Shown: positions 38,395-47,358 of the stretch, piece by piece
Numbering within the stretch: the stretch's first letter is position 1
Layout of the letters: each line of letters starts with the position of its first letter
Virus record (IMG/VR): IMGVR_UViG_3300043783_000058
Coordinates: 1 to 62,688 of that record
DNA length: 62,688 nt
DNA from: a virus
Reading direction: 5' to 3' (one strand)
The notes under the pieces: model-generated
What the model saw: the letters and a program-made list of their open reading frames with translations, nothing else
Told to the model about the DNA's origin: nothing
Database searches by the model: none
Translations under genes and position numbers: made by a program

Positions 38395-39816
38395 ATGGCC
38401 GACCATCGAACATTTAACGCACCGCCGACCCTGAGCGAGTTCATGCTCAGCGACAAGCGCGTGCGATTGGTACGAGGACCAGTAGGCTCCGGCAAATCAT
38501 CCGCGATGGTGATGGAGCTGCTGCGCCGCGCGACCGAGCAAGCGCCTGACCCGCGAGACGGCATCCGTCGGACGCGGTTTGCGCTCGTGCGCAACACCCT
38601 CCCGCAGCTGCAGACCACGACCGCTAAAACGGTAGCGGAACTGCTGCGCGGCATCGTAACTTACGAAGCACAGTACAAGACGTTTTGGATTCGCGTCGGG
38701 GACATCGAAAGTGAATGGATCATGCTACCGCTGGACACTCCAGAGAACGTACAGCGCCTTCTTTCGCTTGATCTCACTGCTGGATGGCTATCCGAGTTAC
38801 GTGAGCTGCCCCCACAAATTCTTATGGATGTGCTTGGCCGCTGCGGTCGGTATCCTTCGATGGCTAATGGTGGGCCTACCTGGCGCGGAGTCATCGGCGA
38901 GACTAATAGCTTCAGCGAAGACAGCCCCTGGTTCCCCATCCTCGAAGAAGGAGTGATGCCGGACGGCAAACCGCGGCCCGCGTCGTGGGGGTACTGGATT
39001 CAGCCCGGCGCGCGCGACGAAGGGGCCGAAAACCGTGAGAATCTCGTCGCGGGATACTACGAAGATCTCATCGCGGACAACAGCGCCGAGTGGGTCGAGC
39101 AGTACGTCGACAACAAGGTCACGCCGTCGCTTTCCGGTGAAGCGGTCTTCCGTGCCAGCTGGCGCAACGACTTTCACGTCGCAAAAGTCGACTTACTCCC
39201 GGTGCCCGGCACTCTGGTGGTTGTTGGAATGGACTTCGGCCGGAATCCAGCCGCCGTGCTCACTCAGATGGACATTCGAGGGCGACTGGTCGTCATCGAC
39301 GAGCTGATCACCAAAGAAGTCGGCAGCATGGGCATCGAGCAGTTCGTGACGACGCAATTGCGGCCCCTGTTGGCGCATCCGAAGTACGCGCGCCTCCCAG
39401 TCGGCATTGTCGGCGACCCCGCCGGCGTAGCCCGCTCACAGATCGGCGAGGAGAGCGTCTTCAAGGCGCTCGGGCGTCTCGGCTTCGCCTCCCAGCCTGC
39501 GATGACGAACGACATTGAGCCGCGGCTGCGCGCGGTGGAGAAATGGCTGCTCCAGCAACGCGACGGCAAGGCCGCGCTCCTGGTTTCGCCTCACTGCACG
39601 AACCTGATACGAGCCATGGGTGCGCGCTACCGATACGAGCGCGTTAAGTCCGGGGAACTCAAGCCCTTACCGACGAAATCACACCCCTGGTCAGATATTG
39701 CCGACGCACTTCAGTACGGCGTGCTGGGACACAGTGGTAACGTGTTGAGCCGCTTGAACCGTGTCCGGCGGAACGAAAAACCGAAGCCGCCACCCCCGTC
39801 GAGGGCTTGGACATGA
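38395..39816 (+). CDS. terL: Terminase large subunit
   Basis: 473 residues. The packaging ATPase has Walker A GPVGSGKS at 28-35 and a Walker B/catalytic acid region LTAGWLSELRE near 127-136. The C-terminal nuclease is RNase-H-like, with GMDFGRNP (D280), GDPAG near 343 and HPWSDIADAL near 435 providing the three acidic metal ligands. It pumps DNA through the portal encoded next and cuts the concatemer. Translation starts at an ATG whose ribosome site lies in a terminator-like hairpin. Confidence 0.93.
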   Translation: MADHRTFNAPPTLSEFMLSDKRVRLVRGPVGSGKSSAMVMELLRRATEQAPDPRDGIRRTRFALVRNTLPQLQTTTAKTVAELLRGIVTYEAQYKTFWIRVGDIESEWIMLPLDTPENVQRLLSLDLTAGWLSELRELPPQILMDVLGRCGRYPSMANGGPTWRGVIGETNSFSEDSPWFPILEEGVMPDGKPRPASWGYWIQPGARDEGAENRENLVAGYYEDLIADNSAEWVEQYVDNKVTPSLSGEAVFRASWRNDFHVAKVDLLPVPGTLVVVGMDFGRNPAAVLTQMDIRGRLVVIDELITKEVGSMGIEQFVTTQLRPLLAHPKYARLPVGIVGDPAGVARSQIGEESVFKALGRLGFASQPAMTNDIEPRLRAVEKWLLQQRDGKAALLVSPHCTNLIRAMGARYRYERVKSGELKPLPTKSHPWSDIADALQYGVLGHSGNVLSRLNRVRRNEKPKPPPPSRAWT

Positions 39817-39877
39817 CAAACAAGTGCTTAGACGGTAATCTGGCCCGACAAGACCGCTCTTAGGCGGCGGAGCTACG

Positions 39878-42199
39878 ATGGGAGCCATTGACACGACCTC
39901 GCCGACCGCCGGATACGCCGGCACCGCAGCGAATCTCGGCAACTCAGCCCGCGCCGCCAGCCCCATCCCCGGGGTCAACGACGGCGCCGCAGCTGATCGT
40001 TCCGGGAAGTCGAATGCGTTCCGGCAGCAGCGTGGTCACGCCCTCGACCCGATGAAGCATCAGGGGCGCGGTTTGCTCCGCGTTCTGTCCAACGACGAGC
40101 TCGATGCAGCCGAAAGACGCTCCGTGGACCTCTCTGAAGTCGAACATGAGGTCGCAACCGAGCTCGCGAACTACGTTCGGCAGCGTTTCGAGAAAGCAGT
40201 GCGCCACCGGCGCGTAATTGCAGTCGACGATGAGTTGATTCGCGACATGCGCGCCTACAACGGGCAGTACGACCCGGGCACGCTGCAGGCGATCCAGTCG
40301 ATGAACGGCTCGACGGTGTACTCGCGGCTCATGACAATGAAGTGCCGGGGCGCCACCGCGCTGCTCCGGAACGTCTACATGAACTCGGATCGCCCCTGGA
40401 CGCTCTATCCGACCTCCGATCCGACCGTTCCTGACTCCATCGAGAGCAAAATCGCGAATTTGGTGCACTCGGAGGTCATGAATGCGAACCAACAGGGCCT
40501 TCAAGTGCCCCAGGACCAGATTCGCGACCGACTTTTGGAGCTTTACGAGGCTGCGAAGCTCAATGAGCGCCGCAAAGCCGAGGAAGATGCCAAACACGCC
40601 CAGTTGAAGGTCGACAAGATCCTCGAAACCGGCCGTTTCTACACCGCGCTGAGCGAATTCTTGGCCGATCTGCCCGTGTACAAGTACGCGGTGCTCAAAG
40701 GACCGGTCACGCGCAAGCATACGAGCCTGAAATGGGTCCGTGGGAGCCGAAAACTAGAAGCGCACGAGGAAGCGCGCTTCTTTTGGGAGCGCGTGAGCCC
40801 CTGGGACATCTGGTTCAGCCCCGGCGCGACCAACATACACAACACGGAGGTGTTTGAGCGTCAGCGCATGAGCGTGAACGACCTCTACAACCTCATCGGC
40901 CTCCCCGGGTACCGCGAGGAGGACATCCGCGCGATCATCCAGGCGTACGAGGGCCGCGGCTTCAAGGAATGGATACAGATTTTCGACTACGAGCGCGCCC
41001 AGATGGAGGGCCGCAACAACATTCTCGATGACACGTACATCAACGCCATCGAGTTTCACGGTTTCATCCTCGGCCGGTACCTCATGGAGTACAAAGTGCC
41101 GGGTGTGGACGATCCGCTGAAGCCTTACTTCGTCACGGCGTGGATGGTCGACAAGCGCATCTTCAAAGTGATGCTGAATCCCAGCCCGCGCCTGCGCGTC
41201 CCCTACTATGTGACGAGTTTCGACAAGCAGCCGGGCTCGCTGTTCGGCAACGGCATCCCCGCGCTGGCGAACGACCTGACCGACGTGATCAACGCCACGC
41301 TCCGCGCGCTCGTTAACAACATCGCGATCAGCTCCGGCCCGCAGGTGGTGTACGACGAGGAGCTGTTCTCGCCCTCGCAGGACGACTCGCTCTACCCGTG
41401 GAAGCGGTGGAAGTACACCGGCGATCCGTCGCGGCCGAACGCCGCGCCCGTGACCTTCTTCCAGCCCCAGAGCAACGCGAACGAGCTCATGGGGATCATC
41501 GACAAGTTCTCAGTGATGCTCGACGACGTGAGCACCATTCCGCGTTATCTGACCGGCAGCGGTCAAGCCGGAGGCGCGGGGCGAACAGCATCGGGCTTGT
41601 CGATGCTGATTAACAATGCCAACAAGACACTGCAAAACGTCGCGGACAACATAGACACCGACGTGTTCCAGCCACTGTTGGAAATGCTTTATGATTTCAT
41701 CATGCTCACCGACACTACGGGTCTACTCCGCGGTGACGAGGAGATCGTGGTCGAAGGCGTGCGCCAGGCCGCGAAGCAGGAGCAGGATCTCACCAAGCAG
41801 CTCCAGTTCCTGCAGCTGATCAACAACCCGTCGTACCAGGGCCTGCTCGGTCCGGACGAGACGGCACGCATCCTCCAGCAGATCGCCGACAACATCGGTA
41901 TGGAGGTCAAAGTCAAGCAGCCCGGCGACAATCCGACGCCGCCTCAGTTGCCCGGCCTGCCGCCCGCGGTGGTCACGCCTCCGGGCTGGCCCGCGAGCGC
42001 CGCGCTCCCGCCGCCCGCGCAGCCGGGGGCTGGTCCGGCCGGCGGAACCGGTGCGGGGTTCAACCCGCAGGGGTCGAACGCGCCCGCGCCGAGCGGCGCC
42101 GCGCCTCCGGGCGCTGGCGGAGTACAGGGCATCCCGGCCGCGCCGCAGGGGTTCGCGCCGCTCAACACGGTCCAGCCCCAGGCACTACCAGGAGTTTGA
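39878..42199 (+). CDS. Portal protein (head-tail connector)
   Basis: 773 residues from an ATG with GGAG 6 bases upstream, near the size of P22-type and N4-type portals. A disordered N-terminus (1-50) precedes an alpha/beta core, with NGSTVYSRLM near 145, LKGPVTRKH, conserved aromatic motifs, and a long helix followed by SGPQVVYDEEL and LTGSGQAGGAGRTASGLSML. That last stretch is characteristic of podovirus portals. The last ~110 residues are Pro/Gly/Ala-rich. Twelve copies would form the ring for DNA entry and tail attachment. It lies between terminase and scaffold/capsid genes, as expected. Confidence 0.88.
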   Translation: MGAIDTTSPTAGYAGTAANLGNSARAASPIPGVNDGAAADRSGKSNAFRQQRGHALDPMKHQGRGLLRVLSNDELDAAERRSVDLSEVEHEVATELANYVRQRFEKAVRHRRVIAVDDELIRDMRAYNGQYDPGTLQAIQSMNGSTVYSRLMTMKCRGATALLRNVYMNSDRPWTLYPTSDPTVPDSIESKIANLVHSEVMNANQQGLQVPQDQIRDRLLELYEAAKLNERRKAEEDAKHAQLKVDKILETGRFYTALSEFLADLPVYKYAVLKGPVTRKHTSLKWVRGSRKLEAHEEARFFWERVSPWDIWFSPGATNIHNTEVFERQRMSVNDLYNLIGLPGYREEDIRAIIQAYEGRGFKEWIQIFDYERAQMEGRNNILDDTYINAIEFHGFILGRYLMEYKVPGVDDPLKPYFVTAWMVDKRIFKVMLNPSPRLRVPYYVTSFDKQPGSLFGNGIPALANDLTDVINATLRALVNNIAISSGPQVVYDEELFSPSQDDSLYPWKRWKYTGDPSRPNAAPVTFFQPQSNANELMGIIDKFSVMLDDVSTIPRYLTGSGQAGGAGRTASGLSMLINNANKTLQNVADNIDTDVFQPLLEMLYDFIMLTDTTGLLRGDEEIVVEGVRQAAKQEQDLTKQLQFLQLINNPSYQGLLGPDETARILQQIADNIGMEVKVKQPGDNPTPPQLPGLPPAVVTPPGWPASAALPPPAQPGAGPAGGTGAGFNPQGSNAPAPSGAAPPGAGGVQGIPAAPQGFAPLNTVQPQALPGV

Positions 42200-42263
42200 T
42201 GATTCGACAAATTGCGGTACGATCAGGTTGCTAGCCCCGTACCCCCGTCAAGAGGGATGACCC

Positions 42264-42803
42264 ATGAAGCGAGATGCAAACGAAAAAGCAGGCCGTCAAG
42301 GCGGACCCGCCCACAGCGGATTCGGCGGTACCCATGTCGGCGGAGTCGACCGTGACGGCGCGGGCAGCCCCAGCCAGGTTGACAAGATTCGGCCCGCCGG
42401 CGTAGTGCCGCAGGGCACTGGCCCGACCTTCACCTGCAACGATCCCATCGTCGGCAAGACGTTCGGCGAGAAGCGCGGGAAGACCGAGGGCAAGTTCAAG
42501 CCGTCCTACGGCGCCTCTCATGGCACCGGTTCCACCGTGGTCACTGAGAAGACCGGTCCGACGCTGACGGTAAACAAGCCGGCGCTGACGCAGCCGTACG
42601 CAGATGTGAAGCCGGTGATCTCGAAGCAGATCGCCGAGGAAGTTTCGAAGTTCCGCCCCTTGGAAACTGCTGGGGAGCTGACCGCAACGCAGTCTGGTAG
42701 CGGGGGTCCGACCGATCATCCGTACTTTCTCTCGAAGGAGTACGACAAGAAGGGCGCGAAGTCGAGCATCGGCAAGCGCGTCAAGCCGTTCGAAGGTGCG
42801 TGA
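42264..42803 (+). CDS. Putative head-associated protein, Gly/Lys-rich
   Basis: 179 residues from an ATG with GAGGG 8 bases upstream. Low-complexity Gly/Thr/Lys/Pro sequence with little predicted structure. Near the C-terminus AGELTATQSGSGGPTDHPYFL resembles a segment in the next gene, implying duplication. It lies in the head operon; a minor head or DNA-associated role is possible. Confidence 0.7.
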   Translation: MKRDANEKAGRQGGPAHSGFGGTHVGGVDRDGAGSPSQVDKIRPAGVVPQGTGPTFTCNDPIVGKTFGEKRGKTEGKFKPSYGASHGTGSTVVTEKTGPTLTVNKPALTQPYADVKPVISKQIAEEVSKFRPLETAGELTATQSGSGGPTDHPYFLSKEYDKKGAKSSIGKRVKPFEGA

Positions 42804-43102
42804 TGACCGAGCACAAGACTTCAGTCACCGGCCCTGTGATCCACTGCAACGAGACCCACGTGCCCGACAACGGCGGCGCGGCGGGGATCAAGCCAGAGGG
42901 CAGCATGGCCTCGTACCCGAGCAAGGATCAGGGCTGCTTCCGTGGCGCCCAGACCGCCGGCGAGCTGACTGCCTCTCAGAGCGGCAGCGGCGGCCCAGTG
43001 GATCACGAGTACCTGCTGCGGAAGACCTATCCGAAGCACGGCGGCGAAGCTGCTGAAATTCACGGCCCACTGAAGGCCAAGTTCAACGGTGCACGCAAAT
43101 GA
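42803..43102 (+). CDS. Putative head-associated protein, paralogous module
   Basis: 99 residues from an ATG with AAGG 6 bases upstream. AGELTASQSGSGGPVDHEYLL matches a segment of the preceding protein, so the two share a short module. Otherwise Gly-rich and unrecognised. Confidence 0.7.
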   Translation: MTEHKTSVTGPVIHCNETHVPDNGGAAGIKPEGSMASYPSKDQGCFRGAQTAGELTASQSGSGGPVDHEYLLRKTYPKHGGEAAEIHGPLKAKFNGARK

Positions 43103-43377
43103 AAGGCGTAGTCAACCCGCCGGTTCACTTTCCGAAGGAAGGGAGCCAGTCCAAGCTGTCGCATGACATGAGCGGCGACAAGCGCATTGATCACAAGATT
43201 CTCACCAACGGCGAGGCTGTCGATCTTGGCATGGCCCCGCCGCACCGGCGCCTCTGGGAACGCGACTACTCGAAGGAGAAAGCGGCCCCCGGACTCAAGG
43301 ATTTCTCCGAGGCAGCGGAGCCCGGCGAAACCGGTATCCATCTCGACAACGTCCACCGCGCAGGCGGCAAATTCTGA
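43099..43377 (+). CDS. Hypothetical protein in head operon
   Basis: 92 residues, ATG overlapping the previous stop (ATGA). His/Lys/Gly-rich, probably weakly structured. The stop overlaps the next start (TGATG). Unrecognised. Confidence 0.7.
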   Translation: MKGVVNPPVHFPKEGSQSKLSHDMSGDKRIDHKILTNGEAVDLGMAPPHRRLWERDYSKEKAAPGLKDFSEAAEPGETGIHLDNVHRAGGKF

Positions 43378-43589
43378 TGGCCACCCGAGCTGAACTTGCG
43401 GCCATCATGGCTGCACTGACTCCGAACGCGAACTGGCGTCAATACGTCAACACGCTGGAGGGGCATTACAACTCTCTCGTGGACCGTCTTCTCGATTCCC
43501 CACATCCGGACGAGGCGCTAAGAGGCGAGTGCCGCGCGGTCCGTAACCTGCTGAAGAACATCAACAAAGCAACTGGAGATCTGACATGA
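43377..43589 (+). CDS. Small helical protein in head operon
   Basis: 70 residues, ATG overlapping the preceding TGA. Three amphipathic helices with aromatic residues (NANWRQYVNTLEGHYNSLV). The stop overlaps the scaffold start. Unrecognised. Confidence 0.75.
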   Translation: MATRAELAAIMAALTPNANWRQYVNTLEGHYNSLVDRLLDSPHPDEALRGECRAVRNLLKNINKATGDLT

Positions 43590-44662
43590 CCGAAGCAGCC
43601 GCCCCATCGGGCGTGAAGCTCCCCGCCGGCGTCCGCGCACAGGTGGAGGAAGCGAATCGCCTCATCGCTGAACTCAACGCTCCCCCTGTCGGCGCCCCCG
43701 GCAATGCCGGAACTCCCGGAACTCCCGGAACTCCCGGAACTCCCGGCACGGTGCACAGCCCGCCGAATCCCGGCCTGCGGCCCGATCTGGCTGCGCGCCA
43801 CGCGCCGCCCGCGCCGCCCCCGGTGCCGGATGCCGAGGAGCGCGCTCGCGTCGCCGAGGCGCGGTATGCATCGCTTCAAGGCAAGTACAACGCGGAGACC
43901 GCGGCGCTGCGCGCCCAGGTGGACCAAAACACCCAGCTCGTGAGCCAGCTGTTGGCGCGCGATGCCGCGCCGCCCGCCGCACCCGCCGCGCCCGCGCAGC
44001 AGTCACCGGAGGATTACCTTCGGGCGCTCGGCGCTACCGATCAGGACATCAAGGACTACGGGGAGTTGCTCCCGATCCTGGTGCGCATTGCCCAGAACAT
44101 GTACAGGCCGACCATCGACAAGCTGCAGGGCGAGCTCACGCAGTTGCGCGGCGCTGCCAATTCACAGAGTCAGCAGTTGGCTGTGACACGTCGGGAGAGC
44201 ATTTTTCAGGCGCTCGACGGGGTGTTGCCCACGTGGCGTGCCGTCAACGAAAGCACCGAGTTCCTTGATTGGCTCAAAGTTCATGATATATTCGCAGGCG
44301 TATCTCGTCAGGTAGCTCTGACGAGCGCTTTTAGGAACCTCGACCAAGCACGGGTCGTGGCCATCTTCGAAGCGTACGCAAGGGAATACCCCGAGCTGGC
44401 CCGAGCCCCGAACGCTCCATTAGTGGACCCCGGGACACTCGTAGCCCCCGAGATACGGGGGGATCAGCCGCCGGCGGCTCCCGAAGGAAGTGGGTCGAAG
44501 AAGATCTGGTCTGAATCCGAGATCCGAAACTTCTACACCCGAGTGCGGAAGAAGCAGGTGAGCGCAGAGGCTTACCGCCAATTCCAGGCAGAGATCGCGA
44601 CGGCGACCGCAGAAGGCCGGGTGAGACCGGACCGACTCGACTTCCACGCGAACTCACGATAA
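43586..44662 (+). CDS. Probable capsid scaffolding protein
   Basis: 358 residues from an ATG with GGAG 7 bases upstream. The N-terminal third is Pro/Ala/Gly-rich with a GTP tripeptide repeat (residues ~42-53). The middle has a long heptad helix (RARVAEARYASLQGKYNAETAALRAQVDQ), and the C-terminus is charged and helical. Position immediately before the major capsid gene, coiled-coil content and acidic/basic ends are typical of scaffolding proteins that guide procapsid assembly and are then removed. No catalytic motif seen. Confidence 0.75.
   Translation: MTEAAAPSGVKLPAGVRAQVEEANRLIAELNAPPVGAPGNAGTPGTPGTPGTPGTVHSPPNPGLRPDLAARHAPPAPPPVPDAEERARVAEARYASLQGKYNAETAALRAQVDQNTQLVSQLLARDAAPPAAPAAPAQQSPEDYLRALGATDQDIKDYGELLPILVRIAQNMYRPTIDKLQGELTQLRGAANSQSQQLAVTRRESIFQALDGVLPTWRAVNESTEFLDWLKVHDIFAGVSRQVALTSAFRNLDQARVVAIFEAYAREYPELARAPNAPLVDPGTLVAPEIRGDQPPAAPEGSGSKKIWSESEIRNFYTRVRKKQVSAEAYRQFQAEIATATAEGRVRPDRLDFHANSR
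43709..43744 (+). repeat. Nine-base tandem repeat in scaffold gene
   Basis: Four exact copies of GGAACTCCC, encoding the Gly-Thr-Pro repeats in the linker. Copy number could change by slippage without breaking the frame. Confidence 0.9.
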
Positions 44663-44692
44663 GAACAACATCCTTCGGGAAGGTGAACGAAC

Positions 44693-45805
44693 ATGGCGAA
44701 TCCAGGCGCATATCCCCAGGGCACACCGTACCTTGGCACAGCTGCCAATCCGGCGTACTCGGGAATTTTCATTCCCATCATCTGGTCGGGAAAGTTCGTG
44801 GAGAAATTCTACGACGCGACCGTGCTGGGCGCGATTGCTTCCACGGACTACGAGGGTGAGATCCGGAACTTCGGTGACACCGTCAACATCCGTACCCATC
44901 CGACGATCAACATCTCGCCGTACTCTGCCAACCAGGCTCTGGTCGTGCAGCGTCCGTCGAGCCCGCTGGTCACTCTGTCCATCAACCAGGGCGCGTACTT
45001 CAATACCGTTCTGGACGATGTCATGGAGATCCAGGCGGACGTGGACCTCCTGAGCAACTGGGCGGACAACGCCTCGGAGCAGATGAAGGTTTACGTGGAC
45101 ACACAGATTCTGACCATCGACTCCATCGGCAACAACGTCTCGCTGCCTGCCAACATGGGCACGGCCGCGGGCCGCATCTCGGGCTCGGTCAACCTCGGCT
45201 ACAGTGCCAACACTGTGACGGCCGGTGGTCCGACCGCTGGCGTGCCGCTGAGCATCGGCTCAGTCGCTGCCGGCACCGGCTCGGGAAGCACCAATGCCAA
45301 CGCTCGCAAGATCGTTGACTTCATCATCGACGCCGGCCTGGTGCTCGACGAGCAGCGCTGCCCTGAGACGGGCCGCTGGATCGTCCTGCCCGCCTGGGCA
45401 GCTGCGATGGTCAAGCGTGGTGTGTTCCAGCAGGCTTACCTGACCGGCGACGCGGTGTCCATCGCGCGCAACGGGCGTCTCGGCATGATCGACCGGTTCA
45501 CGGTCTATGTGTCGAACCTCCTGCCGGTAGGCAGCGCCAGCAACGCGCAGGCCCTGGGTAGCACGTACCCCGAGCTCGCCTCGATCAACAACCCTCCGGG
45601 GACTGGTGGTCTGGCAGCCGGCGAGTACGCGAGCTACTTCGGTCACGCGCTGGGCCTGACGTTCGCGTCGCAGATGACGAAGGTCGAGACTCTCCGCTCG
45701 GAGAGCACCTTCGGCACCCTGATGCGCGGACTGCAGGTGTGGGGCTTCCAGGTCATCAATCCGACGCTGGTCGGATATGCCGTCCTGAAGAACTCTGGTC
45801 TGTAA
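44693..45805 (+). CDS. Major capsid protein
   Basis: 370 residues from an ATG with AAGG 9 bases upstream; a small CCTTC/GAAGG hairpin covers the ribosome site. Sequence features fit HK97-fold coat proteins: an N-terminal arm, a glycine-hinged helical region with IRNFGDTVNIRTHP, a loop with polar/Gly sequence at about 165-200, and a C-terminal LMRGLQVWGFQVINPTLVGYAVL ending. Size, position after the scaffold and before the adaptors, and a terminator directly downstream (high expression) all support the call. Not matched to a named subfamily. Confidence 0.88.
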   Translation: MANPGAYPQGTPYLGTAANPAYSGIFIPIIWSGKFVEKFYDATVLGAIASTDYEGEIRNFGDTVNIRTHPTINISPYSANQALVVQRPSSPLVTLSINQGAYFNTVLDDVMEIQADVDLLSNWADNASEQMKVYVDTQILTIDSIGNNVSLPANMGTAAGRISGSVNLGYSANTVTAGGPTAGVPLSIGSVAAGTGSGSTNANARKIVDFIIDAGLVLDEQRCPETGRWIVLPAWAAAMVKRGVFQQAYLTGDAVSIARNGRLGMIDRFTVYVSNLLPVGSASNAQALGSTYPELASINNPPGTGGLAAGEYASYFGHALGLTFASQMTKVETLRSESTFGTLMRGLQVWGFQVINPTLVGYAVLKNSGL

Positions 45806-45811
45806 TCGAAT

Positions 45812-45870
45812 GCCCCCTTGGGGCAGCTGATCAAGGGGGCTATCCTGTAACGGGGTAGCCCCCTTTCTTC
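45812..45870 (+). terminator. Terminator with a competing antiterminator-like stem
   Basis: GGGGGCTA (45835-45842) pairs with TAGCCCCC (45856-45863), followed by a pyrimidine tract TTTCTTCTTCTTC. CAAGGGGGC (45832-45840) can instead pair perfectly with GCCCCCTTG (45812-45820). The two stems share bases and exclude each other, as in attenuators. It lies between the capsid gene and the adaptor genes, where it could set the ratio of capsid to tail mRNA. Confidence 0.75.
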
Positions 45871-45888
45871 TTCTTCAGGAGGTGCATC

Positions 45889-46206
45889 ATGGCTGTTGTA
45901 CGAGTTATCGTTGCGAAGGTCGCGTTCATTGGCGACGGCGCCGCGACGACCTACGCTCTCAATACAAACACTGGCGTGTACGAGTTGCTGGAGAACTCTC
46001 CGAACTCCGCGCCTTCCATCGCAATGAACGGGCTACCGCTGGGCGCCGCGACTGTGACTGCGATCAATCCGCTGTCTGGCATCACGCAGATCGGAAAGAT
46101 CCCGTACACGGTCGTGTTCGCGTCACCGACTGCGACGATCACGTTTGCCAGTGCGCCGCCGGCCGGCCAGCTGGATTATCTGACGCTCGGCCTGGTCGTG
46201 CCGTAA
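45889..46206 (+). CDS. Small beta-rich structural protein
   Basis: 105 residues from an ATG with AGGAGG 6 bases upstream. Nearly all beta-strand pattern with Thr/Val/Ala alternation (YTVVFASPTATITFASAPP), a compact Ig-like or decoration-type sandwich. Directly follows the capsid gene, so a head decoration or head-fibre protein is plausible. Not matched to a family. Confidence 0.7.
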   Translation: MAVVRVIVAKVAFIGDGAATTYALNTNTGVYELLENSPNSAPSIAMNGLPLGAATVTAINPLSGITQIGKIPYTVVFASPTATITFASAPPAGQLDYLTLGLVVP

Positions 46207-46215
46207 GGTGCGGCC

Positions 46216-46626
46216 ATGGTCACGTTCGTCTCGAAGTCGCTGGATGACGCCGTCACGCAGGTGCGGCTGACGATCAATGACGTTGGTGTGAACGGGGCCA
46301 ATTTCCGTTACACCAACGCTCAGATCGTCGCGCAGTTCAATACGGCGATCCGGGAGCTGTACCGCTACCGGCCGGACGCGTTCATCGGCAACTTCACGCA
46401 GGGGGTGCTGGTAAACAACAACCCGCTGCCAACGTATAGCGACGCGATAGATCTCGGCTTGAACCCAGCGACTGTGCTGCCGTTCGATGACCGCATGTTC
46501 TTCAACGCGGTCGTATTCTTCATCGTGGGAATGCTGGAGCTCGGCGACGACGAGTTCACTGACCAGAGCCGCTCCGCGCAGCTGCTGTCATCTTTCCGGC
46601 AGATGCTCATCGGACCAGGAGGCTGA
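46216..46626 (+). CDS. Head-to-tail adaptor protein
   Basis: 136 residues from an ATG with AAGG 7 bases upstream. Helical pattern with SLDDAVTQVRLTINDVG, YTNAQIVAQFNTAIRELYRYRPD and a C-terminal helix, characteristic of the DUF6682-type phage adaptor family. This forms the ring below the portal (equivalent to P22 gp4 / T7 gp11 in role). Confidence 0.8.
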   Translation: MVTFVSKSLDDAVTQVRLTINDVGVNGANFRYTNAQIVAQFNTAIRELYRYRPDAFIGNFTQGVLVNNNPLPTYSDAIDLGLNPATVLPFDDRMFFNAVVFFIVGMLELGDDEFTDQSRSAQLLSSFRQMLIGPGG

Positions 46627-46628
46627 TC

Positions 46629-47357
46629 ATGGCTATTGTCACACTTGACGGCGGTCAATCCAGCTCAGCAGTCAACGGCCAGAGCACTACCTACATCGTC
46701 GACAAGATCCTCACACGGCAGCCCGGTATCCCGGACACGCTCGTCAACAGCGAGCTGCAGGACACCATCCGCCACTTCTACACGCAGTCGACTGGATGGC
46801 GCGCGGTAGTTGGGCCGTACGTGATTTCTGTGAACCAGGCTGAGGTTCCGCTGAACCCCGTGGATCAGTACACGCAGCTGCAGTTCGTGCTGAACGCATG
46901 GATGTTTCCCAGCATCAACGGCGCGCAGTTCCCGCAGCCACTCGTGCTGTCGCCACGCCTGATCGTCGGCCCCGACGTGGCGCCGCCGTCTTCGGTCTTC
47001 ATGATCAAGCCGGACGTGGCTCGTTTGTTCCCGGTGCCGAACGCGACCTATGGTCCCATCCTGTTTTTCTACGCCGCGCTGGTGCCTGTGGTCAACACCA
47101 CAATGCTACCCAACATCACGATGACGCATCACCTGGATGCGCTGATGTGGGGCACGATGGCGCGCCTCTACCGCATGAAAGGAAAGCCGTGGAGCGACAT
47201 CGAGCAGGCGCGGGAGTACCAGAACATGTACCGCCAGGAGGTCAAGATGCACCGCGATCAGGCGAACCGCGCTTACTCGGGGGCGGACACACCCATGCGT
47301 ATCCCGAACTTCGCCCCGCGGCGGATCATCGGGAGCCCGTGGGCTGTGGCTGATTGA
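46629..47357 (+). CDS. Tail adaptor / tubular protein
   Basis: 242 residues from an ATG with AGGAGG 6 bases upstream. The N-terminus is helical and then beta-rich (VVGPYVISVNQAEVPLNPVDQYTQ, VFMIKPDVARLFPVPN), with a C-terminal helical segment (IEQAREYQNMYRQEVKMHRDQAN). It follows the first adaptor, so it probably forms the second part of the head-tail interface. The family is not certain. Confidence 0.7.
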   Translation: MAIVTLDGGQSSSAVNGQSTTYIVDKILTRQPGIPDTLVNSELQDTIRHFYTQSTGWRAVVGPYVISVNQAEVPLNPVDQYTQLQFVLNAWMFPSINGAQFPQPLVLSPRLIVGPDVAPPSSVFMIKPDVARLFPVPNATYGPILFFYAALVPVVNTTMLPNITMTHHLDALMWGTMARLYRMKGKPWSDIEQAREYQNMYRQEVKMHRDQANRAYSGADTPMRIPNFAPRRIIGSPWAVAD

Positions 47358-47358
47358 T

